From: Desulfobacteraceae bacterium
Lineage (GTDB): Bacteria > Desulfobacterota > Desulfobacteria > Desulfobacterales > SURF-15
Direction: 5' to 3'
Length of the DNA stretch: 52,060 nt
Assembly (NCBI GenBank): GCA_003599475.1
Contig: QZKK01000116.1
Span: 1-52,060, forward strand
Part shown: piece by piece, positions 27,866 through 35,896 of the stretch
How positions within the stretch are numbered: position 1 is the first letter of the stretch
How the letters are laid out: each line of letters begins with the position of its first letter
Translations under genes and position numbers: made by a program
Notes under the pieces: model-generated
Told to the model about the DNA's origin: nothing
Seen by the model: the letters and a program-made list of their open reading frames with translations, nothing else
The model's database searches: none

Positions 27866-28342
27866 TCAGCCTTTCCTTGGAAACGATTCGGATGACCATC
27901 GATCCATTTTCACGGCCGGAACCTCGAATTGAAAGCCGTATCGATAAGCTTCCTTTTTCAATGCAAGCTGCCTCAGAACCTTGATGATGCTTTCTCCATC
28001 CTCATCGAAGTAGGTCAGAAACCGCGGGTGGAATCGATGTGCGGCGGCGATACCCTCTGCATCCCCCTCCCCAAGTAGAATAACGATGGGAATGTCCTCC
28101 AGCATGGGCTGCAGCACTTCAGCACGCCTCAGGTCCGATGGTGAAGGGGCGACTAAGATTGCCGAGATAATATTCTGTTTCGGATCGCATAGACGCTTCC
28201 GCATATCCTCCTGGCGCAGGAAGACCTCCAATCCGAAGCCGGGAAAAGAAGCACCAAGCATCTCGATCAACCGACCCGCGAACCCATCCGTGCATGGAGA
28301 AAACAGGAGGAAACACGGGTTCAAGTTTCTGTTCATTTCCAT
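27866..28342 (-). CDS. Pseudo-receiver-like protein, first gene of the che operon
   Basis: A 158-residue protein with the alternating beta/alpha pattern of a receiver domain (FLLFSPCTDGFAGRLIEML, ISAILVAPSPSDL, IPIVILLGEG, RFLTYFDEDGESIIKVL). The phospho-acceptor Asp after the third strand is absent (AILVAPSP) and the acidic pocket is missing, so it should not be phosphorylated in the usual way. The C-terminal 35 residues are basic and aromatic. Starts at 28342 or 28336 are possible. A sigma-54 type promoter lies about 100 bp upstream, and the MCP-like scaffold gene begins 3 bp after the stop. Family unknown to me. Confidence 0.6.
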   Translation of the reverse strand: MEMNRNLNPCFLLFSPCTDGFAGRLIEMLGASFPGFGLEVFLRQEDMRKRLCDPKQNIISAILVAPSPSDLRRAEVLQPMLEDIPIVILLGEGDAEGIAAAHRFHPRFLTYFDEDGESIIKVLRQLALKKEAYRYGFQFEVPAVKMDRWSSESFPRKG

Positions 28343-28445
28343 CGCTTGAAGTCATCTGCGCATCTGCGCTTCTCTCGTATGACAATTCCCTAGCGGGATG
28401 ACGCCTGCCGCTGCAAACCATATTCAGATCCAATATAGCAAGTAC

Positions 28446-28461
28446 AGCAAGCTCTATGCCA
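28446..28461 (-). promoter_or_regulatory. Sigma-54 promoter of the che operon
   Basis: On the minus strand TGGCAT-AGAGC-TTGCT fits the -24/-12 pattern TGGCAYRNNNNTTGCW at all fixed positions. Transcription would start about 12 nt on, near 28434, giving a 5' leader of some 90 nt before the pseudo-receiver gene. An NtrC-family activator gene lies immediately upstream. Confidence 0.6.
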
Positions 28462-28546
28462 CAATTCGGATTGGGCTGAAGCGGCCGACATCTTTGGTTA
28501 AAGCCTAACTTCAGTAGAAATCGCCACCGGGAGGCATGCCAGATTG

Positions 28547-28583
28547 GTCCGATCTTGCCGGAAGGAATCCGGCGAGATCGGAC
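28547..28583. repeat. Large near-perfect inverted repeat between the activator gene and the che promoter
   Basis: GTCCGATCTTGCCGGA (28547-28562) is the reverse complement of 28568-28583 with one G-T wobble, around the 5-nt loop AGGAA. It lies about 90-130 bp upstream of the sigma-54 promoter, the usual distance for an enhancer site, and also about 60 bp after the activator's stop. There is no U run, so a simple intrinsic terminator is less likely. Confidence 0.6.
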
Positions 28584-28639
28584 GGATTCGGGTATGCAGT
28601 GGCATCTTTCGAAGCATATTTATCGCCCATATCCAATCA

Positions 28640-30067
28640 CTAGGGTGTACCGGTCGGAAAAAATCCCTCCCCCCTCTGGCCGGGAAGGCGGTATTTCTTC
28701 AACAAATCGTACAGACGGGAGCGGCCGAGACCGGATATGGAGCAGGCCTCCCGAATCCGGCCGCGGGTATAGGCCAGCAGATCCTGCAGGTACTGCTGTT
28801 CGCTTTCCGCCACCGCCGACTCCCGCACCTGTTGGAGCGTCGGGAGAACGGACTCCGAAATTGCACTTCTCTTTGCCGGTTGGATATTACCGATTGAATT
28901 TTTTGCCAGCTTTACCCGGAGCTCCATCGGAAGGTGTCTGGGAAAAAGAACCGGTTCGAATCGAGCTTCGGCGAAGGCGATCTCCAGCGCATGAACCATC
29001 TCCCGGATGTTTCCGGGCCAATCGTAAGAGAGTAAAACATCGAAAAAGTCAGAGGAGAAACCTTTCGGCTCCGCACCGTATCCATTGCAGATTCGGTTTA
29101 GATGATAAGCGGCAAGCTCTTTGATGTCTTCTTCCCGCTCCCGGAGCGGGGGCAGTTCGATGCTGAAGGTGCGAATGCGGAACAACAGATCGGACCTGAA
29201 AAGACCCTTTCGAACCATCTGGTCCAAGTCCCGGTTCGTGGACGTTACAAGACGGAAATCGCTATGGACTTCCGTTTTGCTGCCGATCGGTCGGAATCGA
29301 TGCGTTTCCAGCACCCTGAGAAAGGATTTTTGGGTTGTCGCCGGCATCTCTGCGATCTCATCGAGAAACAACGTACCCCGGTCTGCCTGTTTGACGAGGC
29401 CGTCCCGGGCTCTATCCGCGCCGGTGAAGGCGCCTCTTTCATGCCCGAAGAGAATGCTTTCGACCAGAGTTTCAGGCAAAGCCGCACAATCGAGGACCAC
29501 GAAGTTCTGCTCGGCCCGAGGGCTGTTCCTGTGAACGGCATGGGCGAAAAGCTCTTTACCGGTACCGGTTTCACCGGTGATCAACACGCCTGCACCGCTT
29601 CCTGCCGCCTTCGCAAGCTGGTCCAGGGCAGCATTTAGAATTTTGCTGCTTCCGACGATTCCTTCCCGCTTCAACGAGACAGCCGCAGGATTGAGCAGTT
29701 TCTTTTGCCGGTACTCCAGGGCGCTCACCATCGGGAGCATCATCTGCTTAATGGACGAGGGTTTTTGAATGTAGTCCCAGACTCCGCTTCGAATGGCCAA
29801 CTCGGCACCTTCCGGGTCTCCATGCCCGGTCATGATGATGATTTCCGGGCGGTAAGGAGCGGATTGGATGAAGGACACCCCGTCGATTCCGTTTCCATCC
29901 GGGAGCCTGACATCTAAGAAAACTAGATCGAATTCTTCGGATACCACCCGCTGAACACCTTCCTGCAGCGTCTCCGTGCAGATTGCCTGGTACCCCCTCC
30001 GCCTGACCAGAGTCGAAAGCATGCTGCAGATTGTGGGGTCATCGTCGATGATCAGCACTTTCGCCAT
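28640..30067 (-). CDS. Sigma-54-dependent response regulator, NtrC family
   Basis: A 475-residue activator: receiver (1-120, phospho-acceptor D52 in LVFLDVRLPDGNG), AAA+ domain (about 135-375; Walker A GETGTGKE at 165-172, sigma-54-contacting loop GAFTGA at 212-217, then GTLFLDEIAEMP), and a Fis-type helix-turn-helix at about 425-465 (REACSISGLGRSRLYDLLKKY). The GAFTGA loop shows it can drive sigma-54 promoters. Sigma-54 type sites lie on both sides, before the che operon and before the PDC-MCP pair, so it probably controls both. No kinase gene adjoins it; the hybrid kinases at the island's edges or CheA could feed it. Confidence 0.92.
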   Translation of the reverse strand: MAKVLIIDDDPTICSMLSTLVRRRGYQAICTETLQEGVQRVVSEEFDLVFLDVRLPDGNGIDGVSFIQSAPYRPEIIIMTGHGDPEGAELAIRSGVWDYIQKPSSIKQMMLPMVSALEYRQKKLLNPAAVSLKREGIVGSSKILNAALDQLAKAAGSGAGVLITGETGTGKELFAHAVHRNSPRAEQNFVVLDCAALPETLVESILFGHERGAFTGADRARDGLVKQADRGTLFLDEIAEMPATTQKSFLRVLETHRFRPIGSKTEVHSDFRLVTSTNRDLDQMVRKGLFRSDLLFRIRTFSIELPPLREREEDIKELAAYHLNRICNGYGAEPKGFSSDFFDVLLSYDWPGNIREMVHALEIAFAEARFEPVLFPRHLPMELRVKLAKNSIGNIQPAKRSAISESVLPTLQQVRESAVAESEQQYLQDLLAYTRGRIREACSISGLGRSRLYDLLKKYRLPGQRGEGFFPTGTP

Positions 30068-30647
30068 AATGCACGCGTCTTTCCAATAACAGGAAACTTG
30101 TACGATCCTGTTGATGTTGTTCGATCAGAGCGATCCTCCGAGCGGAGAGAGCAGAAAACGTGCCAAGAAGCGCTTACAGATCTTTTTTACATCGATTCAA
30201 GCGCTTGCAGGCATTGCAAGACCGTTGCCTCTTCACCTGCACGCGGCGGAAAAACGGAGGCCGCGGCTCCGGATCGTGAGAAAACCGTCATTTTTTTGAC
30301 GCCGTTGGCCTTTCTTTAACGCACCGCACCGATGTGCAATCGAAACACCGGATTCGTTGAATCGGACATCCCTAAAATTCATCCCTGCCCGAAAAAGTTG
30401 GACACACCAACCGTTCCAATTCGGCACCCCCCTCCGTTAGCGGGAATCGTTGCACTTCTTTCCGTTGATCCCACGATTGCTTTGAAATCAGCGCTCTATC
30501 TCGAAATCCGAACGTAAACGAATGATGAAACAATTTAGGCATGACCTTTGCACAAGCTCTCCGGCAGACGATGACTTTTCATCGGAAAGCCGGATCGGCT
30601 TTCAATTGTGTCTTGAAAAAAGCAATCCAATTCGAGGAGGAAAAAAG
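30068..30647. other. 580 bp divergent regulatory region
   Basis: No convincing gene lies between the activator and the PDC sensor gene. It holds small dyads, CTTGCA/TGCAAG around 30204-30221 and GTTGG/CCAAC around 30398-30412, the latter some 125-140 bp upstream of the sigma-54 type site at 30537. These could bind the activator, but they do not resemble the large dyad at 28547. Confidence 0.4.
30537..30552 (+). promoter_or_regulatory. Sigma-54 type promoter of the PDC sensor-MCP pair
   Basis: AGGCAT-GACCT-TTGCA matches the -24/-12 consensus at all fixed positions except the first T. Start near 30564 would leave an 84 nt leader before ATG 30648. Its orientation mirrors the che operon promoter across the activator gene. 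Confidence 0.5.
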
Positions 30648-31211
30648 ATGTCCAGAACCGTTATTGCAGGAATCCTTTCCGTTACGATGTTGACCCTGTT
30701 TGCCACAGCCGGTTTCGCCGCCGAAAAAGCCCCCCAGAAGGTGGTGGACTTCGCCAATTCCGAGCTGATCCAAATCGGCACGGACCCGCTGATCGTGTCG
30801 GCGGTGAAGGCTGAAAATGAGAAGGGGAAAACCCTTGAGCAGATCAAGGCGACGGATGAGAAGTGGCGTGCGACTCCCGGAATCGATGATCCGATGAAGG
30901 CCATGATGGATTCGGGTTGCGGAAAACACCTGAGGGAGATCCAGAAAAAGCATGCGTTTTTATCGGAGATCTTTGTTATGGACAACCAGGGCGCCAACGT
31001 GGCCATGACAGATAAGACCTCGGATTACTGGCAAGGGGATGAGGCAAAATTCAAAGAGTCCTTCAAGGGCGGCTCGGGTGCGGTGCATATCAGCGATGTC
31101 GAATTCGATGACAGTGCTCAGGGATACCTGGTTCAAGTGTCTGTACCGGTGAAAGAGGGGGATAAAGTCATTGGTGCCATCACCTTCGGCGTCAATCTGG
31201 ACAAGCTGTAA
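30648..31211 (+). CDS. Secreted PDC/Cache-like sensor protein
   Basis: A 187-residue exported protein. A signal peptide (about 1-24) ends AGFAAEK. The mature part has long helices ([26 protein letters not shown] region) and then a PDC/Cache-like beta sheet: [55 protein letters not shown]. There is no membrane anchor or signalling domain, so it would be a free periplasmic binding or redox sensor. ATG 30648 has GAGGAGG 7 nt upstream; an in-frame start at 30522 precedes the ribosome site and is rejected. The MCP gene 77 bp downstream on the same strand is the natural partner. Two cysteines are not paired in an obvious motif. Confidence 0.75.
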   Translation: MSRTVIAGILSVTMLTLFATAGFAAEKAPQKVVDFANSELIQIGTDPLIVSAVKAENEKGKTLEQIKATDEKWRATPGIDDPMKAMMDSGCGKHLREIQKKHAFLSEIFVMDNQGANVAMTDKTSDYWQGDEAKFKESFKGGSGAVHISDVEFDDSAQGYLVQVSVPVKEGDKVIGAITFGVNLDKL

Positions 31212-31288
31212 CCATCATCTTGCATCAAAGCATGGGCGCGGTTTTCGCGCCCATGCCGGTAATCATCGCAGAGGAGGCAAGTTTTGCT

Positions 31289-33259
31289 ATGCACTTTTTA
31301 AAGAACCTGAACATTCGATGGAAACTGATCCTGGGTTTCGGAGTCATCATTTTCTTTATGACGGGGATCGGTCTCAGCGGATATTGGAGCACCCATAAAA
31401 TCAATCGTATCCTGAGTGAAACCAACCGGGTAAATTTGCCCAGTCTGGATTACTTGCTTCAGGTCGATCGGGACCTGCAGCAACTGCTGGTGGCCGAGCG
31501 GTCCATGATTTTTTCCGATGCCAAATCCGATGTCTTCACGGGAATCGTCGCCGAGTATGAGGAAAATTTGAAACAATCGGAAGAGCGTTTCAACAGATAC
31601 AAGCAATTGGCGTCCACGGCCGATCAACAGGCATTGATCGCCCAATATGAAAAGGCCCGGGAAGAATGGAAGGGGATTTCCCGCCAGGTGGTCGATGGCC
31701 GCGTATCGGATACCCGGGAGGGCCGCCGAATGGCCCTGGATCTCACCCTGGCGCAGGCGAAGGACAAGTTCGAGGCCATGCGCGGCACCATCGATAAGCT
31801 CACGGAAATCACAATCGCCCAAGCCGAAAATGCCCGTCGGTCCGGCGAAAAGACTTATCGTACCACAACGGTCACGATGCTGCTGGTGACCGGGCTCGGA
31901 ATTCTAATCGGTATGTGCCTTGCGTGGGTCATTGCGCGAGGAATCACCCTGCCGATGATGAGAGGGGTGGAATTTGTAAAGAAGGTATCCAGGGGGGACC
32001 TGACCGCAGAGGTTGACTTGGACCAAAAGGATGAAGTCGGCATTCTGGCGGAATCCATGAGACAGATGGTGATGAACCTCAAAGGATTGGCCGAAGTGGC
32101 GGATCGAATTGCAGGGGGGGACCTGACGGCGGAAGTCAAGCTTCTATCTGACCAGGATGTGTTAGGGAGATCCCTCGATGCCATGGTGACCAACCTGAAA
32201 GGAACCGCCGAAGTCGCCGACCGAATCGCACAGGGGGATCTGACGGCCAAAGTCAATCTCCTGTCCGAAAAGGACATGCTGGGAAAATCCCTCGATGCCA
32301 TGGTGGTAAAGCTCAAAGAGGTTGTGACCGAAGTAAAGAATGCGGCGGAGAACGTGGCCTCCGGCAGCCAGCAGTTGAGCTCCAGCTCTGCGGAGATGTC
32401 CCAGGGGGCCACCGAGCAGGCGGCGGCTGCCGAGGAGGCCTCATCGTCCATGGAGCAGATGAGCGCCAACATCAAACAAAACGCCGATAACGCGCTGCAG
32501 ACCGAAAAGATCTCGCTCAAATCCTCAGACGACGCGAAACGAGGCGGCGAGGCGGTGGCCAACACGGTGACAGCCATGAAGGAGATCGCAAAAAAGATTT
32601 CCATCATCGAAGAAATCGCCCGCCAGACGGATCTGTTGGCACTGAATGCGGCCATCGAGGCGGCCCGGGCCGGAGAGCACGGGAAGGGGTTCGCGGTGGT
32701 GGCCTCAGAAGTCAGGAAATTGGCGGAAAGGAGCCAGACGGCCGCAGGAGAGATCAGCCATCTTTCCTCAACCAGCGTGGAGGTGGCGGAAAGAGCCGGT
32801 AACATGCTTTCTGAACTGGTGCCCGATATCCAAAAGACCGCCGACCTGGTCCAGGAGATCTCGGCGGCCAGCAACGAGCAGAACAGCGGCGCCGATCAGA
32901 TCAACAAGGCCATCCAACAGCTCGACAATGTCATCCAACAGAACGCGTCTTCCTCCGAGGAGATGGCCTCCACCTCCGAAGAGTTGGCCGCCCAGGCCGA
33001 ACAACTGCTTTCGACCATCGGGTTTTTCAAATTCGACGACCGCCACCGGTCGGCCGCCAAAACGGCCGATCGACCCGCCGCGGCACTATCGATGGAAAAA
33101 AACAGGCATTCGGCCGAGTCGCATGCCAAGCGCCCATCCGAAAGGCGAAAAGCCGCTATCGGCATCGGCGCTCGACCGGGCAGCAACGGTTTTCCCCTTG
33201 AAATGGATGGAGAGAAAGGGGGGTTCGATCCCAAGGATGATGAATTTGAAAAATATTAA
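31289..33259 (+). CDS. Methyl-accepting chemotaxis protein with triple HAMP (MCP C)
   Basis: A 656-residue receptor: membrane segments at about 13-33 and 193-217, a four-helix-bundle sensor (34-190) with [18 protein letters not shown], then three tandem HAMP-like units (about 216-262, 267-303 and 307-345) with repeated ADRIA-GDLTA and SLDAMV blocks, then the signalling hairpin with [20 protein letters not shown]. The tail ends EFEKY. ATG 31289 follows GAGGAGG; a start at 31220 would add 23 residues before the first helix. Pairing with the PDC protein suggests indirect sensing, as with periplasmic binding protein-dependent receptors. It probably feeds CheA/CheW of the facing cluster, since its tip is nearly identical to MCP A and B. 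Confidence 0.93.
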   Translation: MHFLKNLNIRWKLILGFGVIIFFMTGIGLSGYWSTHKINRILSETNRVNLPSLDYLLQVDRDLQQLLVAERSMIFSDAKSDVFTGIVAEYEENLKQSEERFNRYKQLASTADQQALIAQYEKAREEWKGISRQVVDGRVSDTREGRRMALDLTLAQAKDKFEAMRGTIDKLTEITIAQAENARRSGEKTYRTTTVTMLLVTGLGILIGMCLAWVIARGITLPMMRGVEFVKKVSRGDLTAEVDLDQKDEVGILAESMRQMVMNLKGLAEVADRIAGGDLTAEVKLLSDQDVLGRSLDAMVTNLKGTAEVADRIAQGDLTAKVNLLSEKDMLGKSLDAMVVKLKEVVTEVKNAAENVASGSQQLSSSSAEMSQGATEQAAAAEEASSSMEQMSANIKQNADNALQTEKISLKSSDDAKRGGEAVANTVTAMKEIAKKISIIEEIARQTDLLALNAAIEAARAGEHGKGFAVVASEVRKLAERSQTAAGEISHLSSTSVEVAERAGNMLSELVPDIQKTADLVQEISAASNEQNSGADQINKAIQQLDNVIQQNASSSEEMASTSEELAAQAEQLLSTIGFFKFDDRHRSAAKTADRPAAALSMEKNRHSAESHAKRPSERRKAAIGIGARPGSNGFPLEMDGEKGGFDPKDDEFEKY

Positions 33260-33277
33260 AGTTTCAGATACCGCTGT

Positions 33278-34060
33278 TTACGATTTTCGGGAGATCCGCT
33301 GAATCGCTTGGACGGCCCGGTTCATGGCATGAATGTAAACCGAATGGTCTGAACCGTACGAGACGACGTTGAAGCCGAGCCCCATCCATTCTTCCGCCTG
33401 ATTCAGATCTTGAGGCTGGATCCCCGCGCCAAGCCCGTTTTTGCCGGCGACATCGGTCACGTGCTTGAGCGCGGCGATGAATTTTTCATGGTGGTACTGA
33501 CCTGGAATTCCCATCGAATGGGTCAGATCCGATTGTCCTACCCAGAGCACGTCGATGCCGCTGGTGGCGGCGATATCCTCGAGATTCTCGAGTCCCTCCA
33601 AACTTTCGATCTGGCAGATGATGATGGTGTTTTCATTGCATTCGGCCATATAGGATGGAGGATCCACTTTCCTGTAATCGGAATGGGAGACCCCCAGGTT
33701 GACCCCCCGCTTTCCCAGCGGGGCGTATTTAACGGCATCCATGACCGATCGGGCTTCCGAGACGGTTGTTACATTCGGTATCATAACGCCCTGTGCACCG
33801 GCATCCATGACCCGGGCGATCAGATGATATTGAATCTGGGGGACACGAACGAACGGGGAGATGTCCGTTGCCTTGAACCAGGCGATCTGATCGGAGATAT
33901 CGGCTGTCGAAAATCCGCTGTGCTCGCAGTCGATCACCACAAAGTCGATATCGATCGACTCCAGCATCTTTGCCTGACCACGGGTTCCAAATTCCGAAAT
34001 CATGTGACCGATCGCGAAATTTTTCTCCGTCATCTGCTTCTTGAACCGGTTCGGTTTCAT
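33278..34060 (-). CDS. HpcH/HpaI aldolase family protein
   Basis: A 260-residue class II pyruvate aldolase. Family motifs: FVVIDCEHSGFSTADI, DAGAQGVMIPNVTTVSEA, the metal ligand Glu in IICQIESLEGL, and GIDVLWVGQSDLTHSMGIPG with the second acidic ligand. Such enzymes make or cleave 2-keto-3-deoxy sugar acids or 4-hydroxy-2-oxo acids. The start at 34060 has AAAGGAG about 6 nt upstream. It faces MCP C, 18 bp apart, and looks unrelated to chemotaxis. The substrate cannot be set; a sugar acid from the uronate dehydrogenase-like enzyme is possible but unproved. Confidence 0.85.
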   Translation of the reverse strand: MKPNRFKKQMTEKNFAIGHMISEFGTRGQAKMLESIDIDFVVIDCEHSGFSTADISDQIAWFKATDISPFVRVPQIQYHLIARVMDAGAQGVMIPNVTTVSEARSVMDAVKYAPLGKRGVNLGVSHSDYRKVDPPSYMAECNENTIIICQIESLEGLENLEDIAATSGIDVLWVGQSDLTHSMGIPGQYHHEKFIAALKHVTDVAGKNGLGAGIQPQDLNQAEEWMGLGFNVVSYGSDHSVYIHAMNRAVQAIQRISRKS

Positions 34061-34397
34061 TCAGTACTCCTTTTCCACAGATATTTTTATCCTCTGCGTT
34101 CGGTGCCGTGGCCTTCCGTTTTCGATTTCTGGTCTTCCCCATCTCGTAGGACTGCCCGTATTGATAATAGTCGGTAATAGAAATAATATAAACAGAAATG
34201 CCGTCGGCCAGGGATTGTTTTCGCAAATGGGACAGCTTTCTCTATGGGAGCGGTTCCCCCGACCCCGTTTTCAGTTGAAGTGGCGAGGGGATCCTGCAAG
34301 TGGCCGTAATCATCATTTCGATATCGCCATGGGGCCAACTTTTTTTCACTAAATAAAAGCGGAAAAACGCAACCTGATTTTTCATGCGAGGCGGCAT
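34061..34397. other. 337 bp divergent region
   Basis: No gene is seen between the aldolase and the glycosyltransferase. It holds a plus-strand promoter match at 34161-34189 and a possible GGCC-containing hairpin followed by seven T around 34300-34349. The latter would lie in the glycosyltransferase leader; it is too loose to call. Confidence 0.35.
34161..34189 (+). promoter_or_regulatory. Possible sigma-70 promoter for the GT2 gene
   Basis: TTGATA (34161-34166) and TAATAT (34184-34189) are 17 bp apart. The match is 5 of 6 at -35 and 4 of 6 at -10. The leader to ATG 34398 would be about 200 nt. Confidence 0.4.
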
Positions 34398-35879
34398 ATG
34401 ATCGACTCGATTTGCTTTTTCATCGCTTCGATGTGCGGCATCTTCAGCGGCCATCGCCTTTTCTTGCTGGGTATCTATCTTTGCGAAAAATACAGGAAAA
34501 AAAGCAGCCTGAAGGCAGGCGCGACCGCTCCCGAGGTGTATCCCCGAATCACCGTTCAGCTTCCGATATACAATGAGCGCTATGTGGTGAGGCGCCTGAT
34601 CGACGCGGTCTGCAGGATCCGGTATCCGTTGGAGCTTCTGGATGTCCAGGTTCTGGACGATTCCGATGACGAAACCCGCAGCCTGATCGATCGGCTCGTT
34701 TCCGATTTTCAGAAAGCCGGGTATCCGATCCGAGTGTTGCGCCGGTCCTCGAGACTCGGGTTTAAGGCCGGGGCGCTTCAACATGGACTCCGATCGGCCG
34801 CGGGGGACTGGATCCTCATCTTCGATTCGGATTTCATCCCGCAGCCGGATCTGCTCGAAAAGGCGCTGCCTCTCTTAAACGATCCGAAATGCGGAATGAT
34901 TCAGTTCTGCTGGGATCATGTCAATCGTGATTTTTCGCTGCTCACCCGGATCCAGGCCCTGTCGCTCGACGGTCATTTTCACATCGAGCATTTCGCCCGG
35001 AATCACTCCAGGCGTTTCTTCAATTTCAACGGGACCGCCGGAATTTGGCGGAAATCGTGCATTATCGAAAGCGAAGGATGGAAGTGCGACACCCTGACCG
35101 AAGACCTGGATCTGAGCTATCGCGCCCAGATGAAGGGGTGGCGTTTCTGCTACGCACCCGATATCAAGGTTCCGGCGGAACTTCCGATCGAGCTTGCTGC
35201 CTTCAAGTCGCAGCAATACCGATGGGCAAAAGGCGGCATGCAGACGGCCAGGAAGATACTGCCCGTCCTTTTCCGTTCGGATGAGCCATGGTATATCAAA
35301 ATCGAGGGGGCTTTCCATCTGCTCGCAAATACGATGTATGCAGTGCTCTTTTTGATGATCCTGTCGATGCCTTTTCTGTTGACCCGGACGTCTCCATTGT
35401 CCCTTTATGTTTATCAAACCGCTTTGCTGTTCTCGCTGATTTCAGTAATCGCTTACTACCTGGCGGCAGGTCTTGAATCATCCGGTCGCAGGCCCCTGCG
35501 CATCCTCCTGGATATCCCCCTGCTGATGTCGGTCGGAATCGGTCTCTGCATCAACAATTCCCTGGCGGTTTTCGATGGGTTCTTTTCCAATGAAGCCGTT
35601 TTCGTACGAACTCCCAAGTACAATGTGACAGATCAAAAAGATCCGTGGCGAAGCAATGTCTATCGAATTCGCCGGTATCCTCTGTTTTGTGCGGAACTGT
35701 TCTTTCTTTTCTATCTTTGCATGACGGCCGTCTATTTTGTGAAAATCTCGGCTTTATACGCGCTCCCCTATCTTGCCCTGTTCATCATCGGCTTTATCTA
35801 TTTTATGGTTTTAAGCATTCTGGAAGCCCTTCCAGGCAAACCGTTGCCCGGCCGGCTTCCAAGTGGCAAGGTCGTCTGA
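34398..35879 (+). CDS. Processive GT2 glycosyltransferase (cellulose/mannan synthase type)
   Basis: A 493-residue membrane enzyme. The GT-A catalytic core has DD at 87-88 (VLDDSDDET), DSD at 143-145, TED at 234-236 and QQYRW at 272-276, the D,D,D,QxxRW set of processive beta-glycan synthases. One membrane helix precedes the core (about 3-28) and four or five follow from about 305. The layout and size fit the CslA/CslC (beta-mannan or glucan) type more than BcsA, as no PilZ domain is present. ATG 34398 has GAGGCGG upstream. It converges on a GH113-like glycosidase gene, 17 bp away, a pattern seen when a synthase is paired with a hydrolase for the same polymer. Product not proven. Confidence 0.85.
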   Translation: MIDSICFFIASMCGIFSGHRLFLLGIYLCEKYRKKSSLKAGATAPEVYPRITVQLPIYNERYVVRRLIDAVCRIRYPLELLDVQVLDDSDDETRSLIDRLVSDFQKAGYPIRVLRRSSRLGFKAGALQHGLRSAAGDWILIFDSDFIPQPDLLEKALPLLNDPKCGMIQFCWDHVNRDFSLLTRIQALSLDGHFHIEHFARNHSRRFFNFNGTAGIWRKSCIIESEGWKCDTLTEDLDLSYRAQMKGWRFCYAPDIKVPAELPIELAAFKSQQYRWAKGGMQTARKILPVLFRSDEPWYIKIEGAFHLLANTMYAVLFLMILSMPFLLTRTSPLSLYVYQTALLFSLISVIAYYLAAGLESSGRRPLRILLDIPLLMSVGIGLCINNSLAVFDGFFSNEAVFVRTPKYNVTDQKDPWRSNVYRIRRYPLFCAELFFLFYLCMTAVYFVKISALYALPYLALFIIGFIYFMVLSILEALPGKPLPGRLPSGKVV

Positions 35880-35896
35880 TCTGGCCTCAGCGGGGG

